Assembly (NCBI GenBank): GCA_039707655.1
Contig: CM077672.1
Coordinates: forward strand, 195,214,537-195,278,536
Source of the DNA: Elymus sibiricus
Lineage: Eukaryota; Streptophyta; Magnoliopsida; Poales; Poaceae
Length of the DNA stretch: 64,000 nucleotides
Direction: 5' to 3'
The translations under genes and the position numbers were made by a program. Shown piece by piece: positions 34,873 through 47,735 of this stretch (positions within the stretch are counted from its first letter, which is position 1; every line of letters starts with the position of its first letter). Under the pieces are notes generated by a model, which was given only the letters and a program-made list of their open reading frames with translations, searched no databases and had not been told where the DNA came from.

Positions 34873-37334
34873 GCATCCCCAAGCTTAATTCCTGCTCATC
34901 CTCGAGTAGGTAAATGATAAAAACAGAATTTTTGATGTGGAATGCTACCTATCATATGCATCATATATTCTTTTCTTTATAGCATGGACATTTGGACTTG
35001 AATGATTCAAAGCAATAGTCTATAGTTTGACATGAAAACATAAATACTCAAGCATACTAACAAGCAACCATGTCTTTCAAAATATCAACACTAAAGAAAG
35101 TTATCCCTAGCCCATTATGCTCAATCATTCATCCATTCATGAAACACACTCAATATTAGCTACACACAATGCACAAGTATGACAGTAGTGCTCTCTAGTT
35201 GGTGCTTTGTAAGAGAAGATGGAGACTCAAAATAAAAATAAAAATTGCATAAAAGTAAATAGATAGGTCCTTCGCAGAGGGAAGCAGAGATTTGCAAATG
35301 TGCCAGAGCTCAAAGCTTAAATTAGAGAGATAAAATTATTTTGAGAGGCATGCTTTTCCTGTCAACGAAAACGACCGAGAATTCCCAATATCTTCCATGC
35401 TAGACACATCATAGGCGGTTCCCAAACAGAAAGTAAAGTTTATTTCCTTTCCACCATTCTTTCACAATCCATGGCTAGCCATATCCACGGGTGCCCTCCA
35501 TACCAACACTTTCCAAGGAATTTTGTTGTTATTAATTTTTGATTCATTGTGGGACTGGGCATCCCTATTACCAGCCACTCTCTCGTGCAATGACAAGTGA
35601 ATAAACACTCATCGTGAGAATAACACACCTAGCATGGAAAATATTGGCCACCCCCTACTGCTTCATGAGCGGTACGGGCACACAAAACGGAAAAATTATT
35701 TTGAAAATTAGAGTTGGCACACGCAAATTTACCTGGAACTGCATGGAAATACCGCATATAGGTAGGTATGGTGGACTCGTTTGGCACAACTTGGGTTTAA
35801 GGAGTTTGGATGCACAGGCAGTATTCCCCCTTAGTACAAATGAAGGCTAGCAAATAGATTGAGAAGCGACCAACCAAAAAGTGAAAACGGTCATAAACAT
35901 GCATTGAACATAACTAACACCGAATAATGCACCATAAGTAGGATATAATTTCTTTGCATAACTATTGACTTAATGTGCATGCATAGGGAATCACAAACTT
36001 TAACACTAATATTCTTACTAAATCACAATTACTCACTAACATGACTCACATATCGTCATCTCCATATCGCAAAACTATTGCAAAGAATCACACTTATCAT
36101 ATCTAATGATCTATATGAAAGTTTATATTATATCTCTCTTGAATATTCATCACTTTGGGACCAAATTCATATCTTGTGCAAATTACCATTACTATTGTCA
36201 ACTCTCAAAAACATATAAGTGAAGCATGAGAGTGCAAATATTCCTTCAAAATTTTAATCTTATCAACTCTCAAAATAATATAAGTGAAGCATTAGAGTTT
36301 AAATATTTTTTCAAAATATAGCCACCACCGTGCTCAAAAAGATTTAAGTGAAGCACTAGAGCAACTGCCTAGCTCAAAAAATTTAAGTGAAGCACATAGA
36401 GTATTCTAACAAATTATGATGAACGTGTGGCTCTCTCAAATAGGTGTGTCCAGCAAAGATGATTGTGACAAACTAAAAAGCAAACAAAGCAAAGACTCAT
36501 ATAATACACGACACTCCAAGTAAAACACATATCATGTGATGAATAAAAATATAGCTCCAAGTAAAATTACCGATAGTTGATAGAAGAAACAGGGGATGCC
36601 TTCAGGGGCATCCATAAGCTTAGATGCTTGAGTCTTCCTTAAATATTACCTTGGGGTGCCTCGGTCATCCCCAAGCTTAGACTCTTGCTACTCCTTATTC
36701 CTTCATCCATCGTGATCTCACCCAAAACTTGAAAACTCAATCACACAAAACTCAACAAAACCTTCGTGAGATCCGTTAGTATAACAAAATAAATCACTAC
36801 TTTAAGTACTGTTGCAAACCCATTAATATTTTATTTTTGCATTATACCTACTGTATTATAACTTCTCCATGGCTTTTACCCCCCGATACAATCCATAGTT
36901 TCATCAAAACAAGCAAGCAATGCATCAAAAACAGAATCTGTCAAAAACAGAACAGTCTGTAGAAATCTATTTAAAAGCTATACTTATGTAACTCCAAAAA
37001 ATCTAAAAAATTAGGACAACGTGGGAAATTCATCTACCAATACTGTGTAAAAATTTCAGATTTTTTTGAAGCTCCAGTACAGAACTAAAATTCCAGCACT
37101 GGACGCAAAACTTTCTGTTTTCCAAACAGCATCAATTATACTATCTTCCAAATCATCCCAAAGGCTTTACTTGGCACAAACACTAATTAAAACATAAAAA
37201 CATAATCATAACAGTAGCATTATTGTGCAAACACACAATAACATAAACAAAAAGTAAAAATTTATTTTATTCATTGGGTTGCCTCCCAACAAGCGCTATT
37301 GTTTTATGCCCCTAGCTAGGCATAATGCATAGTT
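34873..37334 (-). other. Element C interior, noncoding 3' region
   Basis: It starts with the PPT (minus TAAGCTTGGGGATGC). It contains the AGTGAAGCA.TAGAG short repeats near 36200-36400, PPT-like copies near 36607 and 36665, and the block ATTGGGTTGCCTCCCAACAAGCGC near 37276. These are shared with A, B and E. No ORF of note. A CAGAATCTGTCAAAAACAG sequence near 36931 is conserved in all of them. Confidence 0.7.
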
Positions 37335-38444
37335 TCAAGTATTGTCATCTTTCAAGTTGATTCCATAAGTGGCCCTCATAATGGATTCATATGGTGCTTT
37401 AATTTTCTTCCTAGGGAAATTTTGCATACCCTTCTTTAATGGAAACTGAAATTTTATATTCCCTTCTTTCATGTCAATAACGGCACCTATGGTTCGTAAG
37501 AACGGTCTACCAAGTATTAGGGGGCAAGAAGAATTGCATTCAATGTCAAGTACAATAAAATCAACGGGCACATAGTTCCTATTTTCAAGAATAAGAACAT
37601 CATTAATTCTACCCAAAGGCTTTTTAATAGTGGAATCCGCAAGATGCAAATTAAGAGAACATTCATCTATATTGGTAAAGCCTAGCACATCACATAGAGA
37701 TTTTGGAATTGTGGAAACGCCAGCACCCAAATCACATAAAGCATTGCACTCATAATTTTTAATTTTAACTTTAATGGTGGGTTCCCATTCATCATATAAT
37801 TTTCTAGGAATTGAAATTTCTAGTTCTAGCTTTTCTTCTAACGCTTTCATCATTGCTTCTACGATGTGTTTAGTAAAAGCCTTATTTTGCTCATAAGCGT
37901 TGGGTGAATTTAATATGGATTGTAACAAAGAAATACATTCAATCAAGGAACAATTGTCATAATTAAAGTCTTTGTAATCCAAGAGAGTGGGCACATCGCT
38001 AGTTAAAGTTTTTACCTCTCCAAACCCACTTTTATCAAAAAAATTATCAAGATTTTCACCCTCCGAATTATGGGGACACCTAATAGCTAAAGTTGACTCT
38101 TCTTCAGTCCCCTTTTCATCAATTTTTATATTGCTAAACAAGGAATCAATATATGAAACACCAATCATTTTAATATCCTCATCATTACTATGATAGAAAC
38201 CGGGAGGAATCACTTTTTCTAAAAATTCCCGTTTAGCTTTTAGCATGGTGGTTCTTTTTTTACTCTCATCCATGGAGACATATAAAGCTTTAATTGATTC
38301 ATTAATGTCAATTTTGGGTGGCAAAATTTTAGTCTTGAGATTTTCCACATCATGAATAATTCTATCAATGCTCCTAGACATATCATCAAGTTTACTCAAT
38401 TTTTCTTCTATCGTAGTGTTGAAAACTTTTTGAGCATTAATAAA
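37335..38444 (-). pseudogene. Element C protease region (Athila type)
   Basis: Polyprotein-cleaving aspartic protease. The open segment of 354 codons starts at 38399. The N-terminal part is Lys/Asp-rich. The active site is ALCDLGAGVSTIP (Asp about residue 223), where Leu replaces the usual Thr or Ser, as is common in Athila-type proteins. CPLILGRPFL follows at about 292-301. The reading frame is the same as for the gag core, from which it is separated by a TAA at 38445-38447. The ORF ends GINLKDDNT at 37335. RT does not follow; instead the noncoding 3' region begins. Confidence 0.85.
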
Positions 38445-39423
38445 TTATTTAATATTATTTTCAAGATCAGAGGGCATCCTATTATTATTATTATAAAAAT
38501 TACCATAGGGATTGCCATAATTATTAGAGGAATTTCGAGGAAACGGCCTAGGATTAAAATTACCTCTGTAAGCATTACTATTAAAATTGTTTCGCGAGAC
38601 AAAATTCACATCTACGGGATCATTATTTTGCTCAATCAAAGTGGATAAAGGCACATCATTAGGATCAATAGGAGTATTTTTGCTAGCAACCAATTTCATA
38701 AGCGCATCAACTTTATCGCTCAAAGTACTAATTTCTTCAACAGAATTCACTTTTTTACTAGTAGGAACCCTTTCAGTATGCCATTGTGAATAATTTGCCA
38801 TAATATTATCAAGCAATTTAGTAGCTTCTCCCAAAGTAATTTCCATAAAAGTACCACCCGCGGCGGAATCTAAAAGATTTCTAGAAACAAAATTTAATCC
38901 CGCATAAAAAATTTGTATGATCATCCACAAATTTAAACCATGAGTAGGGCAATTTCTTATCATTAATTTCATCCTTTCCCAAGATTGAGCAACATGTTCA
39001 TGATCAAGTTGCTTGAAATTCATAATTTGGTTTCTAAGGGAAATAATTTTCGCGGGAGGAAAATACTTGGTAATAAAAGCATCTTTACACCTATCCCAAG
39101 AATCGATACTATTTCGTGGTAAAGATGAAAGCCAAAAATTTTGCACGATCCCGCAGTGAGAATTGGAATAATTTTAATTTCACAATATCATTATCCACAT
39201 ATTTTTTCTTTTGCATATCACACAATTCTACGAAAGTGTTAAGATGGGATGCAGCATCTTCATTAGGACTACTAGAAAAGTGTTCTTTCATAACAAGATT
39301 TAGCAAAGCGGCATTAATATCACAAGTCTCCGCACTAGCGGGGGGAGGAGCAATCGGAGTACTAATAAAATCATTATTATTAGCATTAGAAAAATCACAC
39401 AATTTTGTATTTTCTTGAGACAT
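38445..39423 (-). pseudogene. Element C gag, frameshifted
   Basis: Capsid-forming protein. The ATG at 39423 (MSQENTKLCDF) lies about 190 bases after the PBS. The first part ends at 39109 in one frame. The gag core continues in another frame from 39146 (FWLSSLPRNSIDSWDRCKD, then FITKYFPPAKI). A one-base indel in the AAAATTTTT run near 39137-39146 explains the shift. A Gly/Asn/Arg-rich tail follows (about 38600-38470), but I see no CCHC zinc knuckle. The TAA at 38445-38447 separates gag from protease. Confidence 0.85.
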
Positions 39424-39612
39424 CATGGCTACGCAAACAAGATAACAAGCAAGCAAACAAGCAAACGAGAAAAAGGCAAATGGAAAATATTTTTGTATTT
39501 TTGTAAAAACTTTTTAGAAGTGGGGGAGATGAAAACGAGACGCAAAGGTAAATAAAATAAATGCAAGGAGACGAAAGTTTTATGCGTAGGTACTTGATAG
39601 ATGTTGATGATG

Positions 39613-39631
39613 TCTCCCCGGCAACGGCGCT
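39613..39631 (-). promoter_or_regulatory. Element C primer binding site (tRNA-Asp type, one mismatch)
   Basis: On the minus strand the site reads TAGCGCCGTTGCCGGGGAG, 12 bases after the 5' LTR. Other family members here have TGGCGCC. The G-to-A change at the second base weakens the match to tRNA-Asp. Confidence 0.78.
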
Positions 39632-39643
39632 AGAAATTCTTCC

Positions 39644-41158
39644 TGCTACTTGTGAGCTGCGTTGGTAATTCCCTGAAGAGGAAGGGAGATGCAGTACAGT
39701 AGAGATAAGTATTTCCTTCAGTTATGAAACCAAGGTTATCAATCCAGTAGGAGAATCACGCAACACCTCATTAGCAGTACCTGCACACAAAACAACAAAT
39801 CCTTGCACCCAACGCAAACAAGGGGTTGTCAATCCCTCGGCGGTTAATTGCAAGATTAAATTGTATGTGATAGATTGATAGATTAAACTAAAAATATAAA
39901 ATAAAATAAATAAAGTAAAAGTGCAGCAAGGTATTTTTAGGATTTTTAATATACGATAGAAGTAGACCCGGGGGCCATAGTTTTCACTAGAGGCTTCTCT
40001 CATAAAAATAGCATACGGTGGGTAAACAAATTACTGTTGGGCAATTGATAGAAAAGCAAATAATCATGACGATATCCAAGGCAATGCTCATGTATATAGG
40101 CATCACGTCCGAGACAAGTAGACCGACTCCTGCCTGCATCTACTACTATTACTCCACACATCGACCGCTATCCAGCATGCATCTAGTGTATTAAGTCCAT
40201 AAAGAACGGAGTAACGCCTTAAGCAAGATGACGTGATGTAGACAAAGTAAACTCACGCATGAATAAACCCCATCTTTTTACCCTTAATAGCAACAATACA
40301 TACGTGTCATGTCCCTTTCTGTCACTGGGATTGAGCACTGCAAGATCGAACCCATTACAAAGCACCTCTCCCATTGCAAGATAAATCAATCTAGTTGGCC
40401 AAACCAAATCAATAGATCGGAGAGAAATACGAAGCTATAATAATCATGCACAAAAGAGTTTAGAGAAGACTCAAATAATATTCATGAATAATCTGATCAT
40501 AAACTCACAATTCATCGGATCCCAACAAACACACCACAAAAAGTGATTACATCGGATAGAACTTCAAGAACATCGAGGAGAACATTGTATTGAAGATCAA
40601 AAAGAGAGAAGAAGCCATCTAGCTACTAACTATGGACCTGAAGGTCTGTGGTAAACTACTCACGCATCATCGAAAGGGCAGCAAGGTTGATGGAGAGCCC
40701 CTCCGTGATCGATTCCCCCTCCGGCGGAGTGCCGGAAAAATTATTTCATGGATTCCTTTGTTGGTTTCCCAATTTTAGAGAATTTATAGAGGTGGAATTA
40801 GGTCAAAAGGGGCAGAGGTGGGCCCACGATGCACCAGGGCGCGCCACCCCCCTAGGGCGCGCCCTGGTGGCTCGTCGCCACCTTCTCTGGCTTCTGGCCT
40901 CCTCCCGAAGCTTCTAGTGTCTCTTATGTCCAGAAAAAAATCTCCAAAAAGTTTTGTGGCATTTGGACTTCGTTTGGTACGGATATTCTGGAAAACCAAA
41001 AACAGGCAAAAAACAGCAACTGGCACTGGGCACTAAGTTAATAGGTTAGTCCCAAAAAAATGATATATAATTGCTGTAAATGTATATAAAAACATTCAAG
41101 ATTGATAATATAATAGCATGGAACAATAAAAAATTATAGATACGTTGGAGAAGTATCA
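39644..41158 (-). repeat. Element C 5' LTR
   Basis: This pairs with 33317-34872. A TATA-like CTATAAATTC (minus) lies near 40780-40790. A deletion near 40738 between short CGGAAAA repeats makes it 41 bp shorter than the 3' copy. Confidence 0.93.
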
Positions 41159-41163
41159 AGAGG

Positions 41164-42772
41164 TCCCCGCCGGTCTACATCCTAAGCGCAAAGGGTCATG
41201 GGCCAATCGTCCTAAGCGCTCCGGGTCATTGTGCGCAGGGCGAATCCAGGCACCACCTCTCTCCTGGATGGCGCCGGCCCAGCCGTGCCGCAGTGATGCA
41301 CTGGACGTCTGACAGAGCTTTCGGGAGAATGTACGACGCCGAGTGTCCATAACGTATCCCGCATGGTGATTAGTGCGAAAAGGCCAGAGGCCTACTCAGA
41401 TCATATATCCAAACCGTTAGTGTATTGGGAGCTCGCGGAGATGATCAGTGATCCTGTCGCCCCGTCTCGCGGACTTACGGCAAGGGTCAGGCCCATCCCT
41501 CTCCTGGGGCGGTCTCCCTGCCCGGCCGTGCCGCGTAATTATCTCGCGGGTACCCTCACGGTCAACCCGACTTCACATCTCTCGCGGGTACCCCTTGGGG
41601 TCGACTTGACTTCAACAAGGGACTGAGGTAAAAGCAGGGTATCCGTGTGTCCAATACATCAAGGAGGAATCCGCGGAATCACCCTCGGTGGATTCCTACT
41701 CGATGTAACCGTCAAGGTGATTTTGGAGGAATCACCCTCGATGGGTTCACACTTGAGGGGCTGCACGACAAAGGCATCATCGGAGGTGGTGAAAGAGGAA
41801 TCACCCTCGGTAACCCACAACCGACTAGCTACGCTACAGAGATATCATCAGGAGTGAGATAGGAGGTATCACCCTCGGCACTCGATAGTAGCTCTGGAGA
41901 GTCGTACAACTAAGGGGGTGTGCGGTGCTGTGTCGGTCTCTGCACATCAATCACGTTGATCGAATCATCCGGAAGCAAAGCATGGTAACACGGACAAGGG
42001 TGCGGGGCCACTGATGGATCACTAACCAACCTATACTAAGCATTTAGGATAGCAGGTAAGGTATCAACAGCAGTTACAAAAACAGGCTATGCATCAGAAT
42101 AGGAGTTATCGAATAACAGTAGCAAAATCTAATGCAAGCACAGGAGAGAAAGAATGGACGATATAGGAATGATCAAGGGGGTTTTGCTTGCCTGGTAGCT
42201 CTGCTGAGAGGGGCTGGATGTCAGGGGCGCAGTCGTACTCGGGGGCAGCGTCAATCTCGGAGTCTACCGGAGAGAAAAGGAGGAAGAAACAATAAATATA
42301 AAGCAAACAAAAGCATCACAAGGCATGACATGGCCATACGCTATGCTGGGGGTGACCTAATGCGATGCTAAGCGTTACAAACGGAGCGGGGAAATATCTA
42401 GGAATATTTTCCCGGCTTTAGGCAATTATCGGACAGACGATCCGGAGCGGAAGGTTCCATGTTTGTAGTGTTGGAGGCATTTGACAGGTATGTGGATGGC
42501 ATATTCGGATTCCTCTCATTTTTCTGAACATTTTTCATATATAAAACATTTTCATCTGAGCTACGGTTTATTTTCTACGAATTTCCGAAGTTTAAATGAT
42601 TTTCTGGATTTTCTGGAATTATTATTATTTTGAAATTAAATGGTAAATTGCTAGGTTCACCTAGTGCAGTGCACCCAGAGGGGCATCAGAGGCTGACAGT
42701 GGGGCCCAGTTGACTGCCCAGTCAGCAGTCAAATGTGGACTTTCACTGGTCAAACTGGCACGTGGGGCCTAC
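41164..42772. other. Element D middle block
   Basis: Mostly noncoding. It includes spaced copies of ATCACCCTCGG (41671-41880) and an exon-like piece on the minus strand at 42192-42263. That piece has acceptor CCGGTAG, open reading SEIDAAPEYDCAPDIQPL and a GC-type donor. AT-rich sequence follows to about 42650, then a GC-rich part with GTGGGGCC phrases up to the insertion point of element E. Confidence 0.5.
41671..41880. repeat. Dispersed short repeat (ATCACCCTCGG), four copies
   Basis: Copies of (G)GAATCACCCTCGGTG or close variants have their ACCCTCG cores at 41681, 41734, 41803 and 41871, spaced 53-69 bp. The intervening sequence is only weakly similar, so this is an old or partial tandem array. 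Confidence 0.75.
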
Positions 42773-44419
42773 TGATGTCTACTACACAACTTATTCTTGT
42801 AGACTCGTGTTGGACCTCCAAGCGCAGAGTTTTGTAGGACAGTAGCAATTTTCCCTCAAGTGGATGACCTAAGGTTTATCAATCCGTGGGAGGCATAGGT
42901 TGAAGATGGTATCTCTCAAACAACCCTGCAACCAAATACAAGAAATCTCTTGTGTCCCCAACACACCCAATACAATGGTAAATTGTATAGGTGCACTAGT
43001 TCGGTGAAGAGATGGTGATAAAAGTGTAGTATGGATAGTAGATATAGGTTTTTGTAATTTGAAAATATAAAAATAGCAAGGTAGCAAGTAACAAAAGTGA
43101 GCACAAACGGTATTGCAATGCTTAAAAACAAGGCCTAGGGTTCATACTTTCGCTAGTGCAATCTCTCAACAATGCTAATATAATTGGATCATATAACCAT
43201 CCCTCAACGTGCCATAAAGAATCACTCCCAAGTTCCTATTAGTGGAGAACATAAGATAGAAATTGTTTGTAGGGTACGAAACCACCTCAAAGTTATCCTT
43301 TCCGATCGATCTATTGAGCTATTCCTATAAGTGTCACAAACAGCCCTAGAGTTCGTACTAAAATAACACCATATGATACACATCAACCAACTCTAATGTC
43401 ACCTAGATACTCCAATGTCACCACAAGTATCCGTGAGTTGATTATACGATATGCATCAAACAACTTCATAATCATAATATTCAATCCACACAAAGAACTC
43501 CAAGGAGCACCCCAAAGTTTCTATCGGAGAAAAGATAATGAAAACGTGCATCAACCCATATTCATAGATTACCCCAATGTCACCACGGGAATCCACGAGT
43601 TGAGTGCCAAAACATATATCAAGTGAATCAATATAATACCCCATTGTCACCACGGGTATTCATATGCAAGACATACATCAAGTGTTCTCAAATCTGAAAT
43701 ATTCAATCCGACAATAACGAAACCTCAAAGGGAAAAGATTCGATTCATCACAACAAGGATAGAGAGGGGAAAAACACCATATGATCCAACTATATTAACA
43801 AAGCTCGCGGTACATCAAGATCGTGCCAAATCAAGAACGTGAGAGAGAGAGAGAGATAAAACACATAGCTACTGGTACAAACCCTCAGCCCCGAGGGTGA
43901 ACTACTCCCTCCTCGTCATGGAGACCGCCGGGATGATGAAGATGGCCTCCGGTGATGATTCCCCCCTCCGACAGGGTGCCAGAAAAGGGCTGTAGATGAG
44001 ATCGTGGAGGTACAGAGGCTTACGTTGGCGGAGTCGAAGTTCTAGGGTTATTTCTGGGGGTTTCTCTATTTATAGGATTTTTCAGCATTGGAATCAAGTC
44101 AGACGGAGCCACGTGGGCCCCACGAGGTACCAGGGCGCGCCTGGGGGGTGGCGTGCCCTGGTGCCTCGTGGGCACTGGGTGGCCCCACTCCAGTGGGTCT
44201 TGGTTCCAGTATTTTTTATTTATTCCATAAAAAATCTCCAAAAAGTTTCATCCAATTCCAAGAACTTTTATTTCTGCACAAAAAACAACACCATGGCAAT
44301 TATGCTGAAAACTGCGTCAGTCCGGGTTAGTTCTAATCAAATCATACCAAAACCATATAGAATTGTTATAAACATGGCATGAATACTTCATAAATTATAG
44401 ATACGTTGGAGACGTATCA
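42773..44419 (-). repeat. Element E 3' LTR
   Basis: TGATGTCTAC to GAGACGTATCA. Nearly identical to 48521-50163 over the stretches I compared. A TATA-like CTATAAATAGAG (minus) lies near 44065. Confidence 0.92.
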
Positions 44420-47400
44420 ACATCCCCAAGCTTAATTCCTGCTCGTCCTCGAGTAGGTAAATGATAAAAGAAATAATTTATGAAGTGTGAATGCTAGCAT
44501 AATGCATAAGTTTGATCAATGATAATTTTAATCACTTTTTCTAGCATCAATATATATCATAATCAGTAGCTCATCTCAAAAAACTTCTCATGATCAAGTA
44601 GCAAGCTATTCACATGTTTAAAGTATAGGCCATAAACTTTCTTGAAAACTAACAAACTATGTTCTCAGTCATCAAACAATTGCAATTCATCTTATTTTCA
44701 GGAAGGGTCTATGTAAGAGCTTTGATCTAGCAAATTCCACATACTCAACCATCATTTAGTCTTCCATGATTGGTGACACTCAAAGCATATTTTTAGAACA
44801 AACCGTTTCAGTCAAACACATAGGAAGATAGGGGCTTAATGTTTTGCCTCCCAACTTATTTATCTCATGGATAATGTCAACAATAATAACTCATGATCAC
44901 CTATATTCAACTGGATATATGTGCCTGGATCTTTCCCTACCACATAATGCTTGCTAACTAAATAATAAATAGAGCGGAATAGGGATGAACATTAATGACT
45001 CTTGCATAAAAGTAAATACAAAAAAGTAAATACAGAAAAGTAAAAGATAGGCCCTTCGCAGAGGGAAGCAGAGGTTGTCATGCGCTTTTTGTTGTCGGAC
45101 GCCAAGCCCTTAATGCAAAGGAACGTCACGTTATATTGCCCCTTGTGATAGCAACCTTTATTATGAAGTCCGTCGCTTTTATTTCTTTACCATCACAAGT
45201 TCGTACAACGCTTATTTTCCCTTGCAATAAAATATCATACATATTTTAGGAGCAATTTTTATTGCTTTTTGCACCGATGACAACTTACTTGAAGGATCTT
45301 ATTCAATCCATAGGTAGATATAGTGGACTCTCATGGCAAGAAACTGGGTTTAAGGGTTTTTGGATGCACAAGTAGTATCTCTACTTAGTACAATTTTTTT
45401 GGCTAGCAAAAGATCCTAAGCAAGCACCACATGTTAGAGGATCCATGACAATATAACTTCTATGTGAATATAAACAAACATAACTCATTATGTTGTCTTC
45501 CTTGTCCAACGTCAACTACTTGATCAAGCTTGAAAATAATTAATGGCGGCTCACAATCATAGAAGATGTTCAAGATAGTATATTTATATGTGAAATTTCT
45601 CTTCCTTCAAAATTCTTTCATGAATTGTTCAAGTGACCAATGCTATGTTTGTTAACTTTCAATAAATTTTACCACTTATACTTCTTGTATGTGAAGTCAC
45701 TACTCCCCATGGGACAAGCATATGAAGCATATAAATTTTAACTTTATGATATTCAATTCATTTCAACAATTTACTCATAGGATATAAGTGAAGCACAAGA
45801 GTAAATGACAAACTACTCCAAAAAGATATAAGTGAAGATCAAATGAGTAGTTAAGTAAATAGGTAGCTATGTGAGGACTCTATCTCATTAAAAAAATTCA
45901 GATCTTATTATTTTATTTAAACAGCAAGAAAAACAAAATAAAATGACATTCCAAGAATAGCACATATCATGTGAAGAAGCAAAAACTTAGGCTCAACCAA
46001 AACTGACCGATAATTGTTGATGAAGAAAGGTGGGATGCCTACCGGGGCATCACCAAGCTTAGATGCTTGAGACTTCTTGAAATATTAATTTGGGATGCCT
46101 TGGGAATCCCCAAGCTTGATCTCTTGTGTCTCCTTAATTCCTCTCATATCATGGCTTCCCTAAATCTTAAAAACTTCGTCCACACAAAACTCAACAAGAA
46201 CTCATGAGATAAGTTAGTATAAATCAACTCAAAACCTTAACATTCTCTACTGTAGAAAATCACTAAAATTATAATTAAACATTGCATACTAAATGCCTCT
46301 TCATATTTAATACTCCTATCCTCAAATAGAAACATTAAGCATGCAAACATATGCAAACAATGCAACTATAACAGCAATCTGCCAAAACAGAACAGTCTGT
46401 AAAGGGTGAATAAGAATCCATACTTCCCTAACTCCAAAAATTCTGAAAACTTACCACGTGACATAGAACTCATGCATTCTTACTGTGTAAAAATTTCAGA
46501 TTTTTATCATGTTCTGACTATTCAGGAATATTCTGGACATAACAGAAAACTTTCTGTTTTCAAACAGCAACACATGAACTTGCAAACTGAGCATGGTAAA
46601 GGCTATAATTGGCATTTTATTGAATTAAAAGATACAAAACATGATTATTGATAACATCAAGCAAATATCAATAGAAGAAAATGACGCTCCAAGCAAAACT
46701 CATATTATGTGACGAATAAAAATATAGCTCCAAGTGAGGTTACCGATAATGTTGAAGACGAAAGAGGGGATGCCTTCCGGGGCATCCCCAAGCTTAGTTG
46801 CTTGGGTATTCCATGAATATTACCTTGGGGTGCCTTGGTCATCCCCAAGCTTAGGGTCTTGCCGCTCCTTATTTTCCTCATATCGATATCTCACCCAAAA
46901 CTTGAAAACTTTAATCACACAAAACTTAACGAAACTTCGTGAGATAGGTTAGTATGATAAAAATAAATCATCCACTTAGGTACTGTCAAGAAAAGATTCA
47001 TAATTGTTTTCACATAATTTCTACTGTATTCTATCATTTACACAATTTATATTACTCACTATAAGCTATGGAAACACTAAAACAAGCAAACTATGCACCG
47101 AAAACAGAATCTGTCAAAAACAGAACAGCTTGTAGTGAGCAATTTAAAAACCATACTTCTTTACCTCGAAAAATTCTGAAAAATTAGGAAAACGTAAAAA
47201 AATTGTAACCCAATACTCTGTAAAAATTTCATAATTCTTTCATGCTCCAGTACAGAATAGAAATTCCAGCACTGGACGCAAAAGTTTCTGTTTTTGCACA
47301 GAATCAAATCAACAAGCATCCACACTATCCCAAAGGCTTTACTTGGCACATTATTGAAGGAAAACATATAAAACATGATTACTACTGTATATTAATCATG

Positions 47401-47735
47401 CTAACACACAAAAATAGAAGGTATAAGTATTGGGTTGTCTCCCAACAAGCGCTTTTCTTTAATGCCTTTTTAGCTAGGCACGATGATTTCAATGATGCTC
47501 ACATAAAAGTAAAGAATTGAAACACAAAGAGAGCATCATGAAGCATATGACTAGCACATTTAAGCCTAACCCACTTACTATGCATAGGGATTTTGTGAGC
47601 AAATAGTTTATGGGAGCAAGAATCAACTAGCATAGGAAGGCAAAACAAGCATAACTTCAAAACTTTCAACACATAGGGAGGAAACTTGATATTATTGCAA
47701 CACCTACAAGCATATGTTCCTATCTCATAATAATT
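44420..47735 (-). other. Element E interior, noncoding
   Basis: PPT at the LTR edge, PPT-like copies near 46046, 46100, 46781 and 46838, and conserved blocks shared with A. The segment at about 45069-45300 differs from the equivalent place in A, which suggests a replaced module. No coding sequence supported. Confidence 0.65.

Larger units (their letters stand above)
33317..41158 (-). mobile_element. Element C: Athila-like gag-protease element
   Basis: A complete 7.8-kb minus-strand element nested in D. It has LTRs 33317-34872 (1556 bp) and 39644-41158 (1515 bp), the duplication AGAGG (33312-33316 and 41159-41163), a PBS near 39613 and a PPT at 34873. It encodes gag and an aspartic protease but has no RT, RNase H or integrase. 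It would therefore depend on another element for reverse transcription and integration. Confidence 0.93.
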
